Shown here piece after piece: positions 52,045-60,333 of a stretch of 64,000 bases of DNA (the stretch's first letter is position 1; each line of letters begins with the position of its first letter). The notes under the pieces were generated by a model, which did no database searches, was not told where the DNA came from, and saw only the letters and a list, made by a program, of their open reading frames with translations. A program made the translations under genes and the position numbers. This stretch comes from Sphingobium scionense (GTDB taxonomy: Bacteria; Pseudomonadota; Alphaproteobacteria; Sphingomonadales; Sphingomonadaceae): positions 124,001 to 188,000 of the forward strand of contig NZ_JACIEU010000001.1 of assembly GCF_014197035.1 (NCBI RefSeq), read 5' to 3'.

Positions 52045-52960
52045 GGGACGTTTCCAGTTCCATAATCCGCGCGGTACAGAGCTCGAGGACCAGCGTCTGC
52101 AACATCGCGACCCGCTCGGCGAGCCAGGCCAGTTCGTCCGCGCCGATGACATATTCGCGGGAATAGCGCGCCTTGATATAGGCCTCGCGCAACAGATTAT
52201 AGGCGCGCTTCTCGAACTTGCTGTCGGTCGGCCAGACCGTCCGGAGCCGGGGTTCCAGCTGTTCGGTCAGAGCGCGCAGGCGGTTCAGATTATGGGTCTT
52301 GGGGGAATAGAGGGTCCGCACCAGAAAGATGCAGTGATAGAGGCGCTCGGTCGCTTGATGGAACTGAAACGCCGCTTCCTTGGGTCGTCCCATCTGCTGG
52401 ACCAACGCCCCAGTTTTTAAGAACGTGGCCGCACTCTCGAACCATTCCTCGAAATAGTCCCGCGTCTCCTGCAACGCCTCATCTGATGATAGCTGTTTCG
52501 GCTCGACGAACGGATGGTCGGCCTCCTCGTGAAGGAGGATGCCGTCCTTGAGGATGTCCATGAAAAAGTAGCGCCCAAGCCGCAGCTTCTCGTTCACTTC
52601 GTCCAGACTGTGATAGACGAGGCTGACCTGAGTGCGCAGTGCCCTGCCCTCGGTCAGCTCATCCAGCAACCGGTCCTCGGTCTTCCCCCAAAATTCCGGA
52701 ATGTCGGTCAGATCTTCATGATCGACCACCACGAGAATGTCATAGTCGGAGAAATAGCGGCCGACCGGATCCTCGACCCAGTCGCCGCGCGCATAGCTGC
52801 CGAACAGGATGATCTTGAGGATATGACCGTTGCGATAACGGGGCTGGGTGCGGTGCCGGATCGCACGCGCGAAGCCCTCGCGGATGATCTCGACGACATG
52901 CGCCAGCTCCCGCCGCTTGGCGGCGGGCAAATTTACGGCAGGGTCGTCCAGCTGTCTCAT
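52022..52960 (-). CDS. Nucleotidyltransferase (MNT)-HEPN fusion protein
   Basis: A 312-residue protein. The N-terminal half is a minimal nucleotidyltransferase: 'ILFGSYARGD' and 'SDYDILVVVD' provide the GS motif and catalytic aspartates. The C-terminal half is a HEPN-type helical domain ('AAFQFHQATERLYHCIFLV' and 'YSPKTHNLNRLRAL'). As separate genes, such pairs act as toxin (HEPN RNase) and antitoxin (MNT that AMPylates the toxin); here both are in one chain, as often seen on mobile elements. The RxxxxxxH HEPN motif is not perfect, so RNase activity is uncertain. Confidence 0.82.
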   Translation of the reverse strand: MRQLDDPAVNLPAAKRRELAHVVEIIREGFARAIRHRTQPRYRNGHILKIILFGSYARGDWVEDPVGRYFSDYDILVVVDHEDLTDIPEFWGKTEDRLLDELTEGRALRTQVSLVYHSLDEVNEKLRLGRYFFMDILKDGILLHEEADHPFVEPKQLSSDEALQETRDYFEEWFESAATFLKTGALVQQMGRPKEAAFQFHQATERLYHCIFLVRTLYSPKTHNLNRLRALTEQLEPRLRTVWPTDSKFEKRAYNLLREAYIKARYSREYVIGADELAWLAERVAMLQTLVLELCTARIMELETSLSPSHNS

Positions 52961-53029
52961 GATGCCGCGCAGAATCGCGGCAAATCATCGCCTTGCCAAG
53001 CCCTGAAAGCCGGCAAGGCGATTTAGCGT

Positions 53030-53233
53030 CTATCCTGCGTCGTTGACGATAGTTCGGATGGCCTCGAGCATATGCTGCTGCACCTGTTCGAGCGTCATGC
53101 CCTCCTGCCGGGCGATCTCGACATAGGTCATCCCCTCCACCCGGTTGCAGAGAAATACCTGAAGCGCCTCGGGAGATAGTTTTCGCAGCGCCGCTGCTGT
53201 CCTGGCCAGCCGCTCGGGATCATGGTCAGTCAT
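53030..53233 (-). CDS. Small sigma-factor region-4-like protein
   Basis: A 67-residue protein from ATG 53233. 'KLSPEALQVFLCNRVEGMTY' and 'VEIARQEGMTLEQVQQHMLE' form the HTH of sigma-70 region 4, with no region 2. It overlaps the end of the ardC gene by eight bases and follows it in the same operon. Stand-alone region-4 proteins of this size are common beside mobile-element genes and may act as regulators. Confidence 0.75.
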   Translation of the reverse strand: MTDHDPERLARTAAALRKLSPEALQVFLCNRVEGMTYVEIARQEGMTLEQVQQHMLEAIRTIVNDAG

Positions 53234-54179
53234 GATCTTCTCCCCCCTCACCAAGATATGCGAGCAGAAAGTCGGCGGCCTTGCTGGCCTGACTGGCGGC
53301 GCGGAAGATCGCCTTGCTGTCCTCGCGTAGGACGGACAGCCACGCGCCCAGATAGTCTGCATGGCGCACGGTCGGAACGATGCCGAGTTCCGCGCAGAGG
53401 AAGGCGCTGGCCATTTCGGCGATCAGCTCCTCGCGCGCATAGGCAGGGCTGGCAAAGCCGGTATCGGGGAGGCGATCCAGTCGCGATCGGTGTCCACTCC
53501 AATGCCCTAGCTCATGCAGGACCGTGCGAAACCAATTGATCGGCTCGTGGAAATGTTCGGGCCGGGGCACGCGGATGTAATCGTCCTGCGGCGCATAATA
53601 GGCTTCCCCGCCACCAATCCGGATATCAGCGCCGGTCGCGCCGATCAGAGCATTTGCGCGCGGGATGATGAGCGCCTTGTTCCATGTCGTGACCGACGAA
53701 GATCCCGCATCCTCCACCCCCTCGCACTGGTCGAGGTTGAAGACGGTAAAGCGTTTAAAGAACGCAATCTGTCGCTGCTCGCCATCCGGTCCGGTCGGGA
53801 CCGTGTCGTCCTCCCTGGGCGTGAACCGTGCCAACGGTTCTTCACTCCCCCGGAGCGAAGACTGCGTCGACACATAGCAGACGGTCGTGCCCTGCTCCCC
53901 TTTGCGGACATTGCCGCCCAGTGCCTGCGCCTGCCGATAGGTGAGCCAGCGCTGCGAGCCATAGCCCTGCTCGAACAAACGGTGCCACAGGATCAGCACG
54001 TTGATTCCCGAATAGCGCCTGCCGGTCCCGGCATTGCGTGGCAGCCCCAGAGCCGCCTTGCCATTATCCCATGGCCGCACCCATGGCAGGGTGCCCTCCT
54101 CGATCTGCGCGACGATCCGGTCGGTCACCTCGCTGTAGAGGCTTCCTCCCAGGCGCGCGGTCTTGTCCTGATACCCCAT
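53226..54179 (-). CDS. ardC: ArdC-type antirestriction / zinc metalloprotease-like protein
   Basis: A 317-residue protein. The N-terminal ssDNA-binding domain has 'LPWVRPWDNGKAALGLPRN' and 'RRYSGINVLILWH'; the C-terminal domain has the zinc motif 'HELGHWSGH' (HExxH) and 'ELIAEMASAFLCAELGI'. ATG 54179 is preceded by AAGGAGAAAGGA; the longer frame to 54287 reads into the leader. ArdC proteins protect incoming element DNA from host restriction during conjugation. The gene has a conserved leader (54222-54413) shared with parB. Confidence 0.92.
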   Translation of the reverse strand: MGYQDKTARLGGSLYSEVTDRIVAQIEEGTLPWVRPWDNGKAALGLPRNAGTGRRYSGINVLILWHRLFEQGYGSQRWLTYRQAQALGGNVRKGEQGTTVCYVSTQSSLRGSEEPLARFTPREDDTVPTGPDGEQRQIAFFKRFTVFNLDQCEGVEDAGSSSVTTWNKALIIPRANALIGATGADIRIGGGEAYYAPQDDYIRVPRPEHFHEPINWFRTVLHELGHWSGHRSRLDRLPDTGFASPAYAREELIAEMASAFLCAELGIVPTVRHADYLGAWLSVLREDSKAIFRAASQASKAADFLLAYLGEGGEDHD

Positions 54180-54221
54180 GTCCTTTCTCCTTCCCGCATC
54201 GCACCGGCCGCCGGAGTGGCG

Positions 54222-54413
54222 GGGGTGGGCGGCAGGAGCGAACCGGCAGGCCCACCAGCGAAGCGGGCAGCACCCGAAGGGTCGCAACGCTAGTGAAGGA
54301 GTTGGGGCAACGCCCCGACTTGCGGCTCGCCGCGGTGGGACTAGAGGGTAGCGACGCCCACCCCCGCCGCGCCGACAGGCCGATCAGATCATGACCAGAC
54401 GCCATCGCGCCCA
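54222..54413 (-). promoter_or_regulatory. Conserved leader upstream of ardC (copy A)
   Basis: About 190 nt that align over most of their length with copy B before the parB-like gene (56462-56635). Both start (plus-strand reading) with GGGGTGGGCGG and end with GACGCCATCGCGCCCA. Copy A ends 42 nt before the ardC start codon, and copy B ends 40 nt before its gene's start. High GC and self-complementary blocks suggest a structured 5' leader. No known RNA family was recognised. Confidence 0.65.
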
Positions 54414-54594
54414 TCGCGCGGTGTCCGCAGCCAAGCCCTTCGCGCTGCCTTTCGCAGCGCTCCGCATTTCTCTGACTCTTTCGCAAGAACTCACGCCGGG
54501 CGGCGAAGCCGACCGGCGCGAGAATCCGACCGTGCTCCTGCCGCCGAGAGAGGAAAGGCAGGCGGCGGGCTACCGCCGCCTGCAACACATAGGA
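54414..54594. other. Spacer between leader A and the parB-like gene
   Basis: 181 nt without a gene. A GC-rich inverted repeat (GGCGGCGGGCTACCGCCGCC, 54560-54580 area) lies just after the parB stop and could act as a weak terminator. It probably carries the ardC promoter as well. Confidence 0.35.
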
Positions 54595-56421
54595 TCAGGC
54601 TGCCTGCTTGGCCGGCTCCTCCTCGCTGGCGATCACGACTTCGTCGTTGACATCGGTCGTTTCGAGGTCGCCCTGTTTCGGCTGCTTTTCATCTTGGGGC
54701 TCGATCAGCACTGCAACCGCCTCCCACCGCTCGACGCTGCCGACCCCGCCCCGCTCGGTGTAAGCCGAAGGCGGAAAGGCCATCCAGCGCGGCACCCAGC
54801 CGTTCCGCTTCTCCCGGCCCTTGGTCCCGGCAAGACAGTCCCGCACGATCTGGCGCTGCACCTTCGCGGTTGCCCCGGCATTGCCGAATGCCGTTTCTTC
54901 CCCCGCCACATCGGCAAGGACATGCCCCATCACCTCCCGGTCGCGGACAAGGTCGAGGAGGACGTCGTCGGCCTGCCAGCATGACGCCATATCCACCTCA
55001 AGCTGGACGCCCAGCAGTTCGATCAGTGTCGACCCGACTTCCAGCGTCTCACCCATGACAATGGCAAGGATACCCAGCACCATGGCGTCATCCAAATCGA
55101 GCAGCCGCAGATAGAGCGAGATCAGCTCCCGATCATAGGCGTGGCCGGTGACAGTGGGCGTGTCGAGATCGAGACCGAGCAGGTCCAGCGCTATCCGCCG
55201 TTCCTTGTCGAAACCGGCTTCCGACGCGCAATTTTCAACGCTCTCCGTAATCGGGTCAGTCGCCCCACGCTGCGAGGCAACATCCACCCGCCATAGCGAG
55301 GAACCGGCAATGGCATGGGCGACCATCAGCCGCAGGGCAACAGAGGGCGCAGCCGCGACCTTCGCCCGGACGGCGGCATGACGGTGCAAGTCGATATAGC
55401 TGGCCAGCGGCGCAGATAGTTCGGGCCGAACCGCCTTCTCGACACTGCCGCCCTGCTCCAGCTTCCGCGCCTCTTTGAGGGTCACATAGCCTTCATGGAA
55501 ACTGATGTCGCCGCCATGGCCCATGGTTACATAGACGCGCCCGCCCTTGGTCTTGGGGCAGCGCTCATGCTCCCATGAATGGAAGGCCTCGCCCCGCGCC
55601 ATGACGGCAACATCCTGCCAACCGGCATCGCGCAATGCCTCGACCTTTTCGGCAATCGCCGCCTCCTGCATCTGCCAGAAAAGGTCGGCGTCGGCGAAAT
55701 AGCTGTGATCACCGAACAGGTCCGCCACGATCCTGCCATTATAATCGGCCGGATCGAACAGCGCGTTGTCCGTCGCAATGGCACAGCCGCCCAGCAGCCA
55801 CGCCTTCACATGATGACCCATCGGCGGACGAACATCCTCATCGTCCAGCAGCGCCAGCCATTCGCGCTGCCGCGCCTTCGACGCCAAAGTCAGATGCCGC
55901 ACGGTCACGGCATCGATCGTATCGCTGCGATAGAGATTGCGAATGCGGGGCAGCAGATTGCCCAGCGCCAGCGTCCGCTTCACCTGCAAGGCGGTCAGCC
56001 CGAATGTCAGCGAAATATCCTCTGGCGACCGGCCTTCCTTCACCAGCCGGGTGAACGTCTCCCATCGCGTCACCTCGTCAGGATCGAGCCGGGCGATATT
56101 CTCGATGAGCGAGGCTTCCAGCGCCGCCGCGTCATCCCCCGCCTCCATGATCGCGCAGGGCAGCGGCTCAACGGTCCCTTCCTCCTGCGCCACGATCATC
56201 GCGGCATGGTAACGCCGCTTGCCCGCCACGATCTCATAGGTGGTAGGCGACCCTCCCTCGACAGGCTCGGGACAGGATTTTGCTCGCACGATCAGCGGCA
56301 CCAGCACGCCCCGCGCCCGAACGGACGGCAGGATATTAGTCAGGTCCGGCGCTTTCCTCATCCCCCGCATATTGGCAGGCGAGATCGAGAGGCAGGCAAT
56401 GTCGATATGCTTGAGTTCCAT
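54595..56421 (-). CDS. ParB/RepB-like nuclease-domain protein of mobile element
   Basis: A 608-residue protein from ATG 56421 (GAGGAGTAAGGAAG upstream). Residues of about 1-110 form the ParB/Srx domain with 'YEIVAGKRRYHAA' and 'IENIARLDPDE'; an HTH follows ('SPEDISLTFGLTALQVKRTL'). The rest is a long helical region typical of plasmid/ICE ParB-like proteins, with an acidic tail. A dispersed repeat has inserted in frame and encodes 'KSCPEPVEGGSP' (residues 48-59) in the loop before the GKRR motif. It probably works in partition or replication control of the element. Confidence 0.85.
   Translation of the reverse strand: MELKHIDIACLSISPANMRGMRKAPDLTNILPSVRARGVLVPLIVRAKSCPEPVEGGSPTTYEIVAGKRRYHAAMIVAQEEGTVEPLPCAIMEAGDDAAALEASLIENIARLDPDEVTRWETFTRLVKEGRSPEDISLTFGLTALQVKRTLALGNLLPRIRNLYRSDTIDAVTVRHLTLASKARQREWLALLDDEDVRPPMGHHVKAWLLGGCAIATDNALFDPADYNGRIVADLFGDHSYFADADLFWQMQEAAIAEKVEALRDAGWQDVAVMARGEAFHSWEHERCPKTKGGRVYVTMGHGGDISFHEGYVTLKEARKLEQGGSVEKAVRPELSAPLASYIDLHRHAAVRAKVAAAPSVALRLMVAHAIAGSSLWRVDVASQRGATDPITESVENCASEAGFDKERRIALDLLGLDLDTPTVTGHAYDRELISLYLRLLDLDDAMVLGILAIVMGETLEVGSTLIELLGVQLEVDMASCWQADDVLLDLVRDREVMGHVLADVAGEETAFGNAGATAKVQRQIVRDCLAGTKGREKRNGWVPRWMAFPPSAYTERGGVGSVERWEAVAVLIEPQDEKQPKQGDLETTDVNDEVVIASEEEPAKQAA
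56255..56277. repeat. Dispersed repeat inserted in frame in the parB-like gene
   Basis: CCCTCGACAGGCTCGGGACAGG-type sequence, close to the widespread repeat with core CCTTCGACAGGCTCAGGACA. In the coding strand it yields CPEPVEG, a well-known signature of this repeat translated in frame. It lies in a surface loop of the ParB domain without breaking the gene. Confidence 0.7.
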
Positions 56422-56901
56422 CTTCCTTACTCCTCTTGCACACACCGGACCCCGGAAAAGCGGGGTGGGCGGCAAGAGCGCACCGGCAGGCCCGGACAAG
56501 CGGCGGACTGCATCCGAAGGGCCGGAACAAAGTGGAGGAGCCGCGCCACAGGCCGGCTTGCCGCCCGGCGCGACGGGGCTAGAGGGCAGCGACGCCCTCA
56601 CCGCTTGGCCGGACCGGCCGACGCCATCGCGCCCAGCGATGTCCACTGGCGATCCGCCAGGATCGCGCGTCAGCGATCGTCACCCGGCAGGGCCGAGACA
56701 AGCATAGCGCAGGCTCGGTTGCGCGCAGCGGCATAGAGCGCAGTCCGAAGGGGACGCCTGAATGAGCTTTGTTTCTGAGCTCCAATCTGCAAAACGACGG
56801 AACGAAACCGTTTACAGTTATTTCACTCATTGCACTTATTGCGTTTATGAAGTGAAATCCATATATGCTTATCATCCACCCCAAGCCCATTGGAGACTGA
56901 C
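56422..56901. promoter_or_regulatory. Region between parB-like and antitoxin genes, including leader copy B (56462-56635)
   Basis: 480 nt between divergent genes. The first 214 nt from the parB start hold leader copy B, homologous to copy A before ardC. Further right, 56780-56880 is AT-rich ('TTTACAGTTATTTCACTCAT' and 'ATTGCGTTTATGAAGTGAAA') and likely holds both promoters. The pair TTTCACT/AGTGAAA (about 56820-56855) forms an inverted repeat that could be the antitoxin operator. Confidence 0.55.
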
Positions 56902-57351
56902 ATGAGCGAGCAAGCGCTTTCCGAGCGGCCGCCTACGGAAAACGAGGTCCGCGCGGCCTCCGAAGCCGCACGTCTTCTGGCCAAGGCCCTGACCCCGGCT
57001 GGTTTGCCGATCAGCGTCGAGAAAAATGGCGATCAATTCCAGCTCGAGCTACCGGCTCCGCTGGGGCAACTCATGCTCGACGTCCTGACGCATGTCGGAC
57101 GCGGCGAAATGATCACCCTTGTTCCCTATGGCGCGGAGCTGACCACCAAGGAGGCCGCCGATCTTCTCAACGTATCGCGCCCCTTCCTGGTGAAGCTGCT
57201 CGACGAAGGGGTGATCGGCCATCACAAGGTCGGCTCTCATCGCAGGATACGCGCCAGCGAACTTTTGGCCTACAAAGCCAAGAGGGATGAGGAACGCCGC
57301 GCCGCGCTGACGGAGCTGCAGCGCCTTGGCCAGGAGTTTGACGCCGATTGA
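56902..57351 (+). CDS. HTH (excisionase-type) antitoxin of a PIN toxin pair
   Basis: A 149-residue protein from ATG 56902 (GGAGA six bases upstream). The C-terminal half has the HTH 'LTTKEAADLLNVSRPFLVKL' followed by 'IGHHKVGSHRRIRASELLAY', the pattern of antitoxins encoded before PIN-domain toxins. It overlaps the start of the PIN frame by four bases, but the toxin is truncated, so it is probably an orphan. Confidence 0.82.
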   Translation: MSEQALSERPPTENEVRAASEAARLLAKALTPAGLPISVEKNGDQFQLELPAPLGQLMLDVLTHVGRGEMITLVPYGAELTTKEAADLLNVSRPFLVKLLDEGVIGHHKVGSHRRIRASELLAYKAKRDEERRAALTELQRLGQEFDAD

Positions 57352-57491
57352 GTGATATAGCGGACCGCTTTGTCGTCATACTCGACGCCAATGTCCTCTA
57401 CCCTTGGTACGGCTGGGTCTCCCGCAACTGCCCAAGAATAGCGGGCCGGACCGCCTTGGCTTTGCCAAGGCAGGATTCCGCCGACTGCTGA
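57348..57491 (+). pseudogene. Truncated PIN-domain toxin (N-terminal stub)
   Basis: The frame begins at TTG 57348, overlapping the antitoxin stop, and encodes the PIN start 'FVVILDANVLYP' with its first catalytic Asp. After about 19 codons the sequence stops resembling a PIN domain and ends at TGA 57489-57491 after 47 residues. The junction lies near 57400-57410, where the HNH remnant begins in another frame. Confidence 0.75.
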
Positions 57492-58318
57492 CGGATGGCA
57501 CCGATCCAGCCGAATTGCGCGTCGGCGCTGTCTTCGAACCCGATCGCGCCACAGCCACCCTTGCGGCGGTGAACGAGGCCGCATCCACGATCGCAACGAT
57601 GCCGGCGAACTTCACACGATTCCCGAACAGCGATCAGCGGGTGTTTGAAATCGTCCGGCAGCGTCGAACGAAAGCAACCGGGATCGAACTTGATCTTCAG
57701 CGCCTCCAGGCTTGGGGGAAGTTGGTCGTTCCTGGCCATCTCTGGCGCGCCTTGTGCCGCTTCGGCGCCTGGATCGAGCCGATGCTCGTCGCCGAATGGA
57801 ACCGCCTCATGCGGACCTACGCCGATCGGATGAGCCTTCCCGTTCCGCTGGGAATGGCCGAAGCCGCTCTGGAATGGCGCGAGCCCGTTCGCAGCACATC
57901 GATCGCTCGCCTTGCCGCAGAGCGAATTTCTCGAAGCGATCGCCAGCTCGAATGTATCTGGACTGGCCAAGAGCTACCGCTGACGCGGCTGGACATCGAC
58001 CATTGCCTGCCTTGGGCGGCATGGCCATGCAGCGATCTTTGGAACCTCGGCCCATGCGACCGGAAGGTGAACCAGCGTCAGAAGCGAGATCGAGTGCCAT
58101 CCGCAGCGATCTTTGCGGACAGTCGAGATCGGATCATCGGATGGTGGGAGCTGGCCTATCTCGCCAACGATGCCCTGAGCGCAAGGTTTGAGCGGGAAGT
58201 TGCCGCAGCATTGCCGGTCGATGGGCGCGGCGACCTTGCGGATATTTATTCAGCGCTTGATTGGCGCCGACTACGCCTCCTGCAGGATCAACGGGTACCG
58301 GAGTGGACAGCGGTCTGA
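57404..58318 (+). CDS. HNH endonuclease, probably 5'-truncated
   Basis: A 304-residue frame with a C-terminal HNH nuclease motif: 'LDIDHCLPWAAWPCSDLWNL', then 'NQRQKRDRVP'. The upstream part has no domain I recognise. There is no ATG; the frame opens through TTG 57404 exactly at the junction with the PIN stub, and the frame further left has no start, so the natural N terminus has probably been lost. It may be inactive through loss of expression although the HNH residues are intact. Confidence 0.6.
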   Translation: MVRLGLPQLPKNSGPDRLGFAKAGFRRLLTDGTDPAELRVGAVFEPDRATATLAAVNEAASTIATMPANFTRFPNSDQRVFEIVRQRRTKATGIELDLQRLQAWGKLVVPGHLWRALCRFGAWIEPMLVAEWNRLMRTYADRMSLPVPLGMAEAALEWREPVRSTSIARLAAERISRSDRQLECIWTGQELPLTRLDIDHCLPWAAWPCSDLWNLGPCDRKVNQRQKRDRVPSAAIFADSRDRIIGWWELAYLANDALSARFEREVAAALPVDGRGDLADIYSALDWRRLRLLQDQRVPEWTAV

Positions 58319-58329
58319 TACGCGACGGG

Positions 58330-58902
58330 TCAGCATATGCTTTCACACGGCACGCCGTCTCCATCTCCATCAAGCCGGCCAACGCCGCATTCGTTCAGAT
58401 AGTGATATGCTTCGGCGCAGCTATCCATCTGCCCGCACTTCCACTTGCCGCCACAGCTGGGGCCAGATCGCCGCGACGACACCGTCTCCAGCGGGTCTGA
58501 AGACGCCGGCGACAACAACCGCGCGGGTCTGGCAGCGGACACCGGCTCTGGCTCCGGCTCGCTCTCTGACAAGAAGCGCTGCGCGACCCAACAGTCTTCG
58601 CCGATACGGTCCAACATGACCCACGAACCGCGTGCTTCGCCTGCCGACACCATGTCCCCACGCGTTAGCTTCTCGACCGGTCTGGCGTCCTTCTGAGGTT
58701 TTGAGCGGCAATTTAGAGTGGCGGTGGCGACATACATCGTGGCGGCCTCTGAGACTGCTCCGGCGATGGCCTCCGACGATTCTTCCGACGGAGTGCTGTC
58801 GCTGTTATGGGTCGCACCACCGCCACATTTGGCGATGGCAAATATCAGCAGAATGCATATGGCCATCAGGCCGCACCCGCCATTGTCCGATTTCCGCGCC
58901 AT
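58330..58902 (-). CDS. Membrane-anchored SH3 / excalibur calcium-binding domain protein
   Basis: A 190-residue protein. One N-terminal hydrophobic segment ('CGLMAICILLIFAIAKCGGG', possibly a lipoprotein or anchor) is followed by a Ser/Glu-rich linker. An SH3b-type domain follows ('ATLNCRSKPQKDARPVEKL', 'GSWVMLDRIGEDCWVAQRFL'), and at the C terminus an excalibur motif 'DGDGDGVPCESIC'. GGGGAGG precedes the ATG pair at 58905/58902. It is probably an envelope protein; the partner is unknown. It converges with the HNH gene. Confidence 0.8.
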   Translation of the reverse strand: MARKSDNGGCGLMAICILLIFAIAKCGGGATHNSDSTPSEESSEAIAGAVSEAATMYVATATLNCRSKPQKDARPVEKLTRGDMVSAGEARGSWVMLDRIGEDCWVAQRFLSESEPEPEPVSAARPARLLSPASSDPLETVSSRRSGPSCGGKWKCGQMDSCAEAYHYLNECGVGRLDGDGDGVPCESIC

Positions 58903-59309
58903 CATCCTCCCCCCAAGCCCGATAGTATCGCGGGGGGAGCGTGTGTCACGCCCGGATTTGTGCCTGATCGCCGATAATGTGTGCGATTTCGCCTCTTAAA
59001 GGTCAGGGTCAGAATGGATCAGTGCAGTCGACAGTCACCGGGTTGAGCTCCTTCCGCACAAATTCAACCCGCGCCGGCAGTTTCATGGCTGCCCCAGGTA
59101 AGTAGCGCCCATTTGAGCCGTCCAGCGCCTCAATTCCGTTTCTCGGAAGCGGTCGTTCGTTCAGATTAGTTGCTGCCCATCGGGGGGAGAAAGCTGCCGG
59201 TCGGCCGTCGACCAGTTTTTGCCGTTCCCGGCGCTTAGCGGACTTACCGATTGCGGACATGCTTTCACGCTGGCACGACAGAACATTCGGTTGGGATGAA
59301 AATCTTGGG
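58903..59309. other. Intergenic region with a partial repeat copy
   Basis: 407 nt. A minus-strand frame of 84 codons (59009-59260, ATG 59260) is open, but without a family match or clear ribosome-binding site. The stretch from about 59187 ('GAGAAAGCTGCCGG' to 'GCGGACAT', 59187-59260) resembles the right end of the repeat copies at 59766 and 60334. The region also carries the promoters of the flanking divergent genes. Confidence 0.4.
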
Positions 59310-59729
59310 ATGATGAGCAAGCGCGCTATCGTAGCAATTAGTTTGACATTTCCGCTGGCTGCCTGTGATGCTTGGCCAACGGTCATCGACAATCGCAGCG
59401 GTCAGAATATCAAGCTACAATATCATGATAGTAGTTATGAAGAATGGTCGGCCCCTCTATCTATACGATCGGGGAGGGCGCAACGCTTATCTTTAGAGCA
59501 TTGGGTGCAGGATATGGTGGGCCTTAGGATAGAAGAGGGGCGCTCAGTCTACAACTTCTCACATTCCTCCCTCGCACCTATCAGGAAAGCCTGTGCAAGC
59601 AATTTAGTTGCCCGTCGTTTGAAAATAACGCCTGATTGCTACATCACTTATCTGGGTAAAGGGCAGCTACGCGGTTCATTCATCGAGCCAGAAAATCTGT
59701 CAATCGAGGACGCCGCGATCGTCCGCTAG
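59310..59729 (+). CDS. Small predicted lipoprotein
   Basis: A 139-residue protein from ATG 59310 (59313 also possible). The signal peptide 'IVAISLTFPLAACDAWPT' contains a lipobox LAAC. The mature part is beta-rich ('VIDNRSGQNIKLQYHDSSYE'), a pattern of small envelope proteins with unknown function. GC content is clearly lower than in the core genes, which suggests horizontal origin. Confidence 0.6.
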   Translation: MMSKRAIVAISLTFPLAACDAWPTVIDNRSGQNIKLQYHDSSYEEWSAPLSIRSGRAQRLSLEHWVQDMVGLRIEEGRSVYNFSHSSLAPIRKACASNLVARRLKITPDCYITYLGKGQLRGSFIEPENLSIEDAAIVR

Positions 59730-59765
59730 CCGCCTCCTGCGACCAGAATTCGGATAGTCCGCAAT

Positions 59766-59874
59766 CCACCCCTGATAGACGCTCATCGCGCCGATCGGCG
59801 CCAGGCACACCCGATAGTGGTCGGTCCGCTTCTGGGCGGGAAAGCTGCCCGGCAGGAAGCGACCAAAAATTGCC
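59766..59874. repeat. 109-nt direct repeat, copy 1
   Basis: Almost identical to 60334-60442. The shared core is CCACCCCTGATAGACGCTCA, then CGCGCCGATCGGCGCCAGGC, ending with GAAGCGACCA. It includes an inner palindrome CGCCGATCGGCG. It lies between two small genes, 71 nt before the start of the EF-Tu-like gene. Confidence 0.85.
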
Positions 59875-59944
59875 TTTTACGTTTCTGTATTGGGCGTCCA
59901 AAAGCGGACATCGTGCCGAGCATTGTCTCGCAACCGGCGGAACG

Positions 59945-60268
59945 ATGAGTAGAGCTATGAATGAAAGCGTAATTATCCGCGCAAGCATTCGACTTTTATC
60001 GACGATAGAAGGAGGACGAAGGCATGCGATCAGCGGAAGTTACCGTCCGAACCATAATTTCTTTGAGTCGTTGGACCTCGAAATGGCGATGGGATCGATT
60101 GATGTGCCAAATGGGAAGGAATTAAGACCGGGCGAGAGTGCTGAGTTTCTAATCGAGTTGTTTATTGGACCTCAGCATCAAGCGGAAATTTATCCCGGCC
60201 GAAAGTGGCGCATTCAAGAGGGCGCGACATTGGTAGGATGGGGAACCGTCGAAGAAGTCCTGTCATAA
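59945..60268 (+). CDS. Stand-alone EF-Tu domain-3-like protein
   Basis: A 107-residue protein. 'GGRRHAISGSYRPNHNF', 'LRPGESAEFLIELF' and 'IYPGRKWRIQEGATLVGWGT' match the C-terminal beta-barrel (domain 3) of elongation factor Tu, without GTPase domain or domain 2. ATG 59945 is used; ATG 59957 is an alternative. In EF-Tu this barrel binds aminoacyl-tRNA and EF-Ts. As a free protein it may compete for EF-Tu partners or have taken another role; this is open. Confidence 0.75.
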   Translation: MSRAMNESVIIRASIRLLSTIEGGRRHAISGSYRPNHNFFESLDLEMAMGSIDVPNGKELRPGESAEFLIELFIGPQHQAEIYPGRKWRIQEGATLVGWGTVEEVLS

Positions 60269-60333
60269 GGAAGTTGAAGGGGGGACGATGGCAAAAATTC
60301 CCCCTCAACGCTCGAAAGCCGCCGTTCCGCTTC

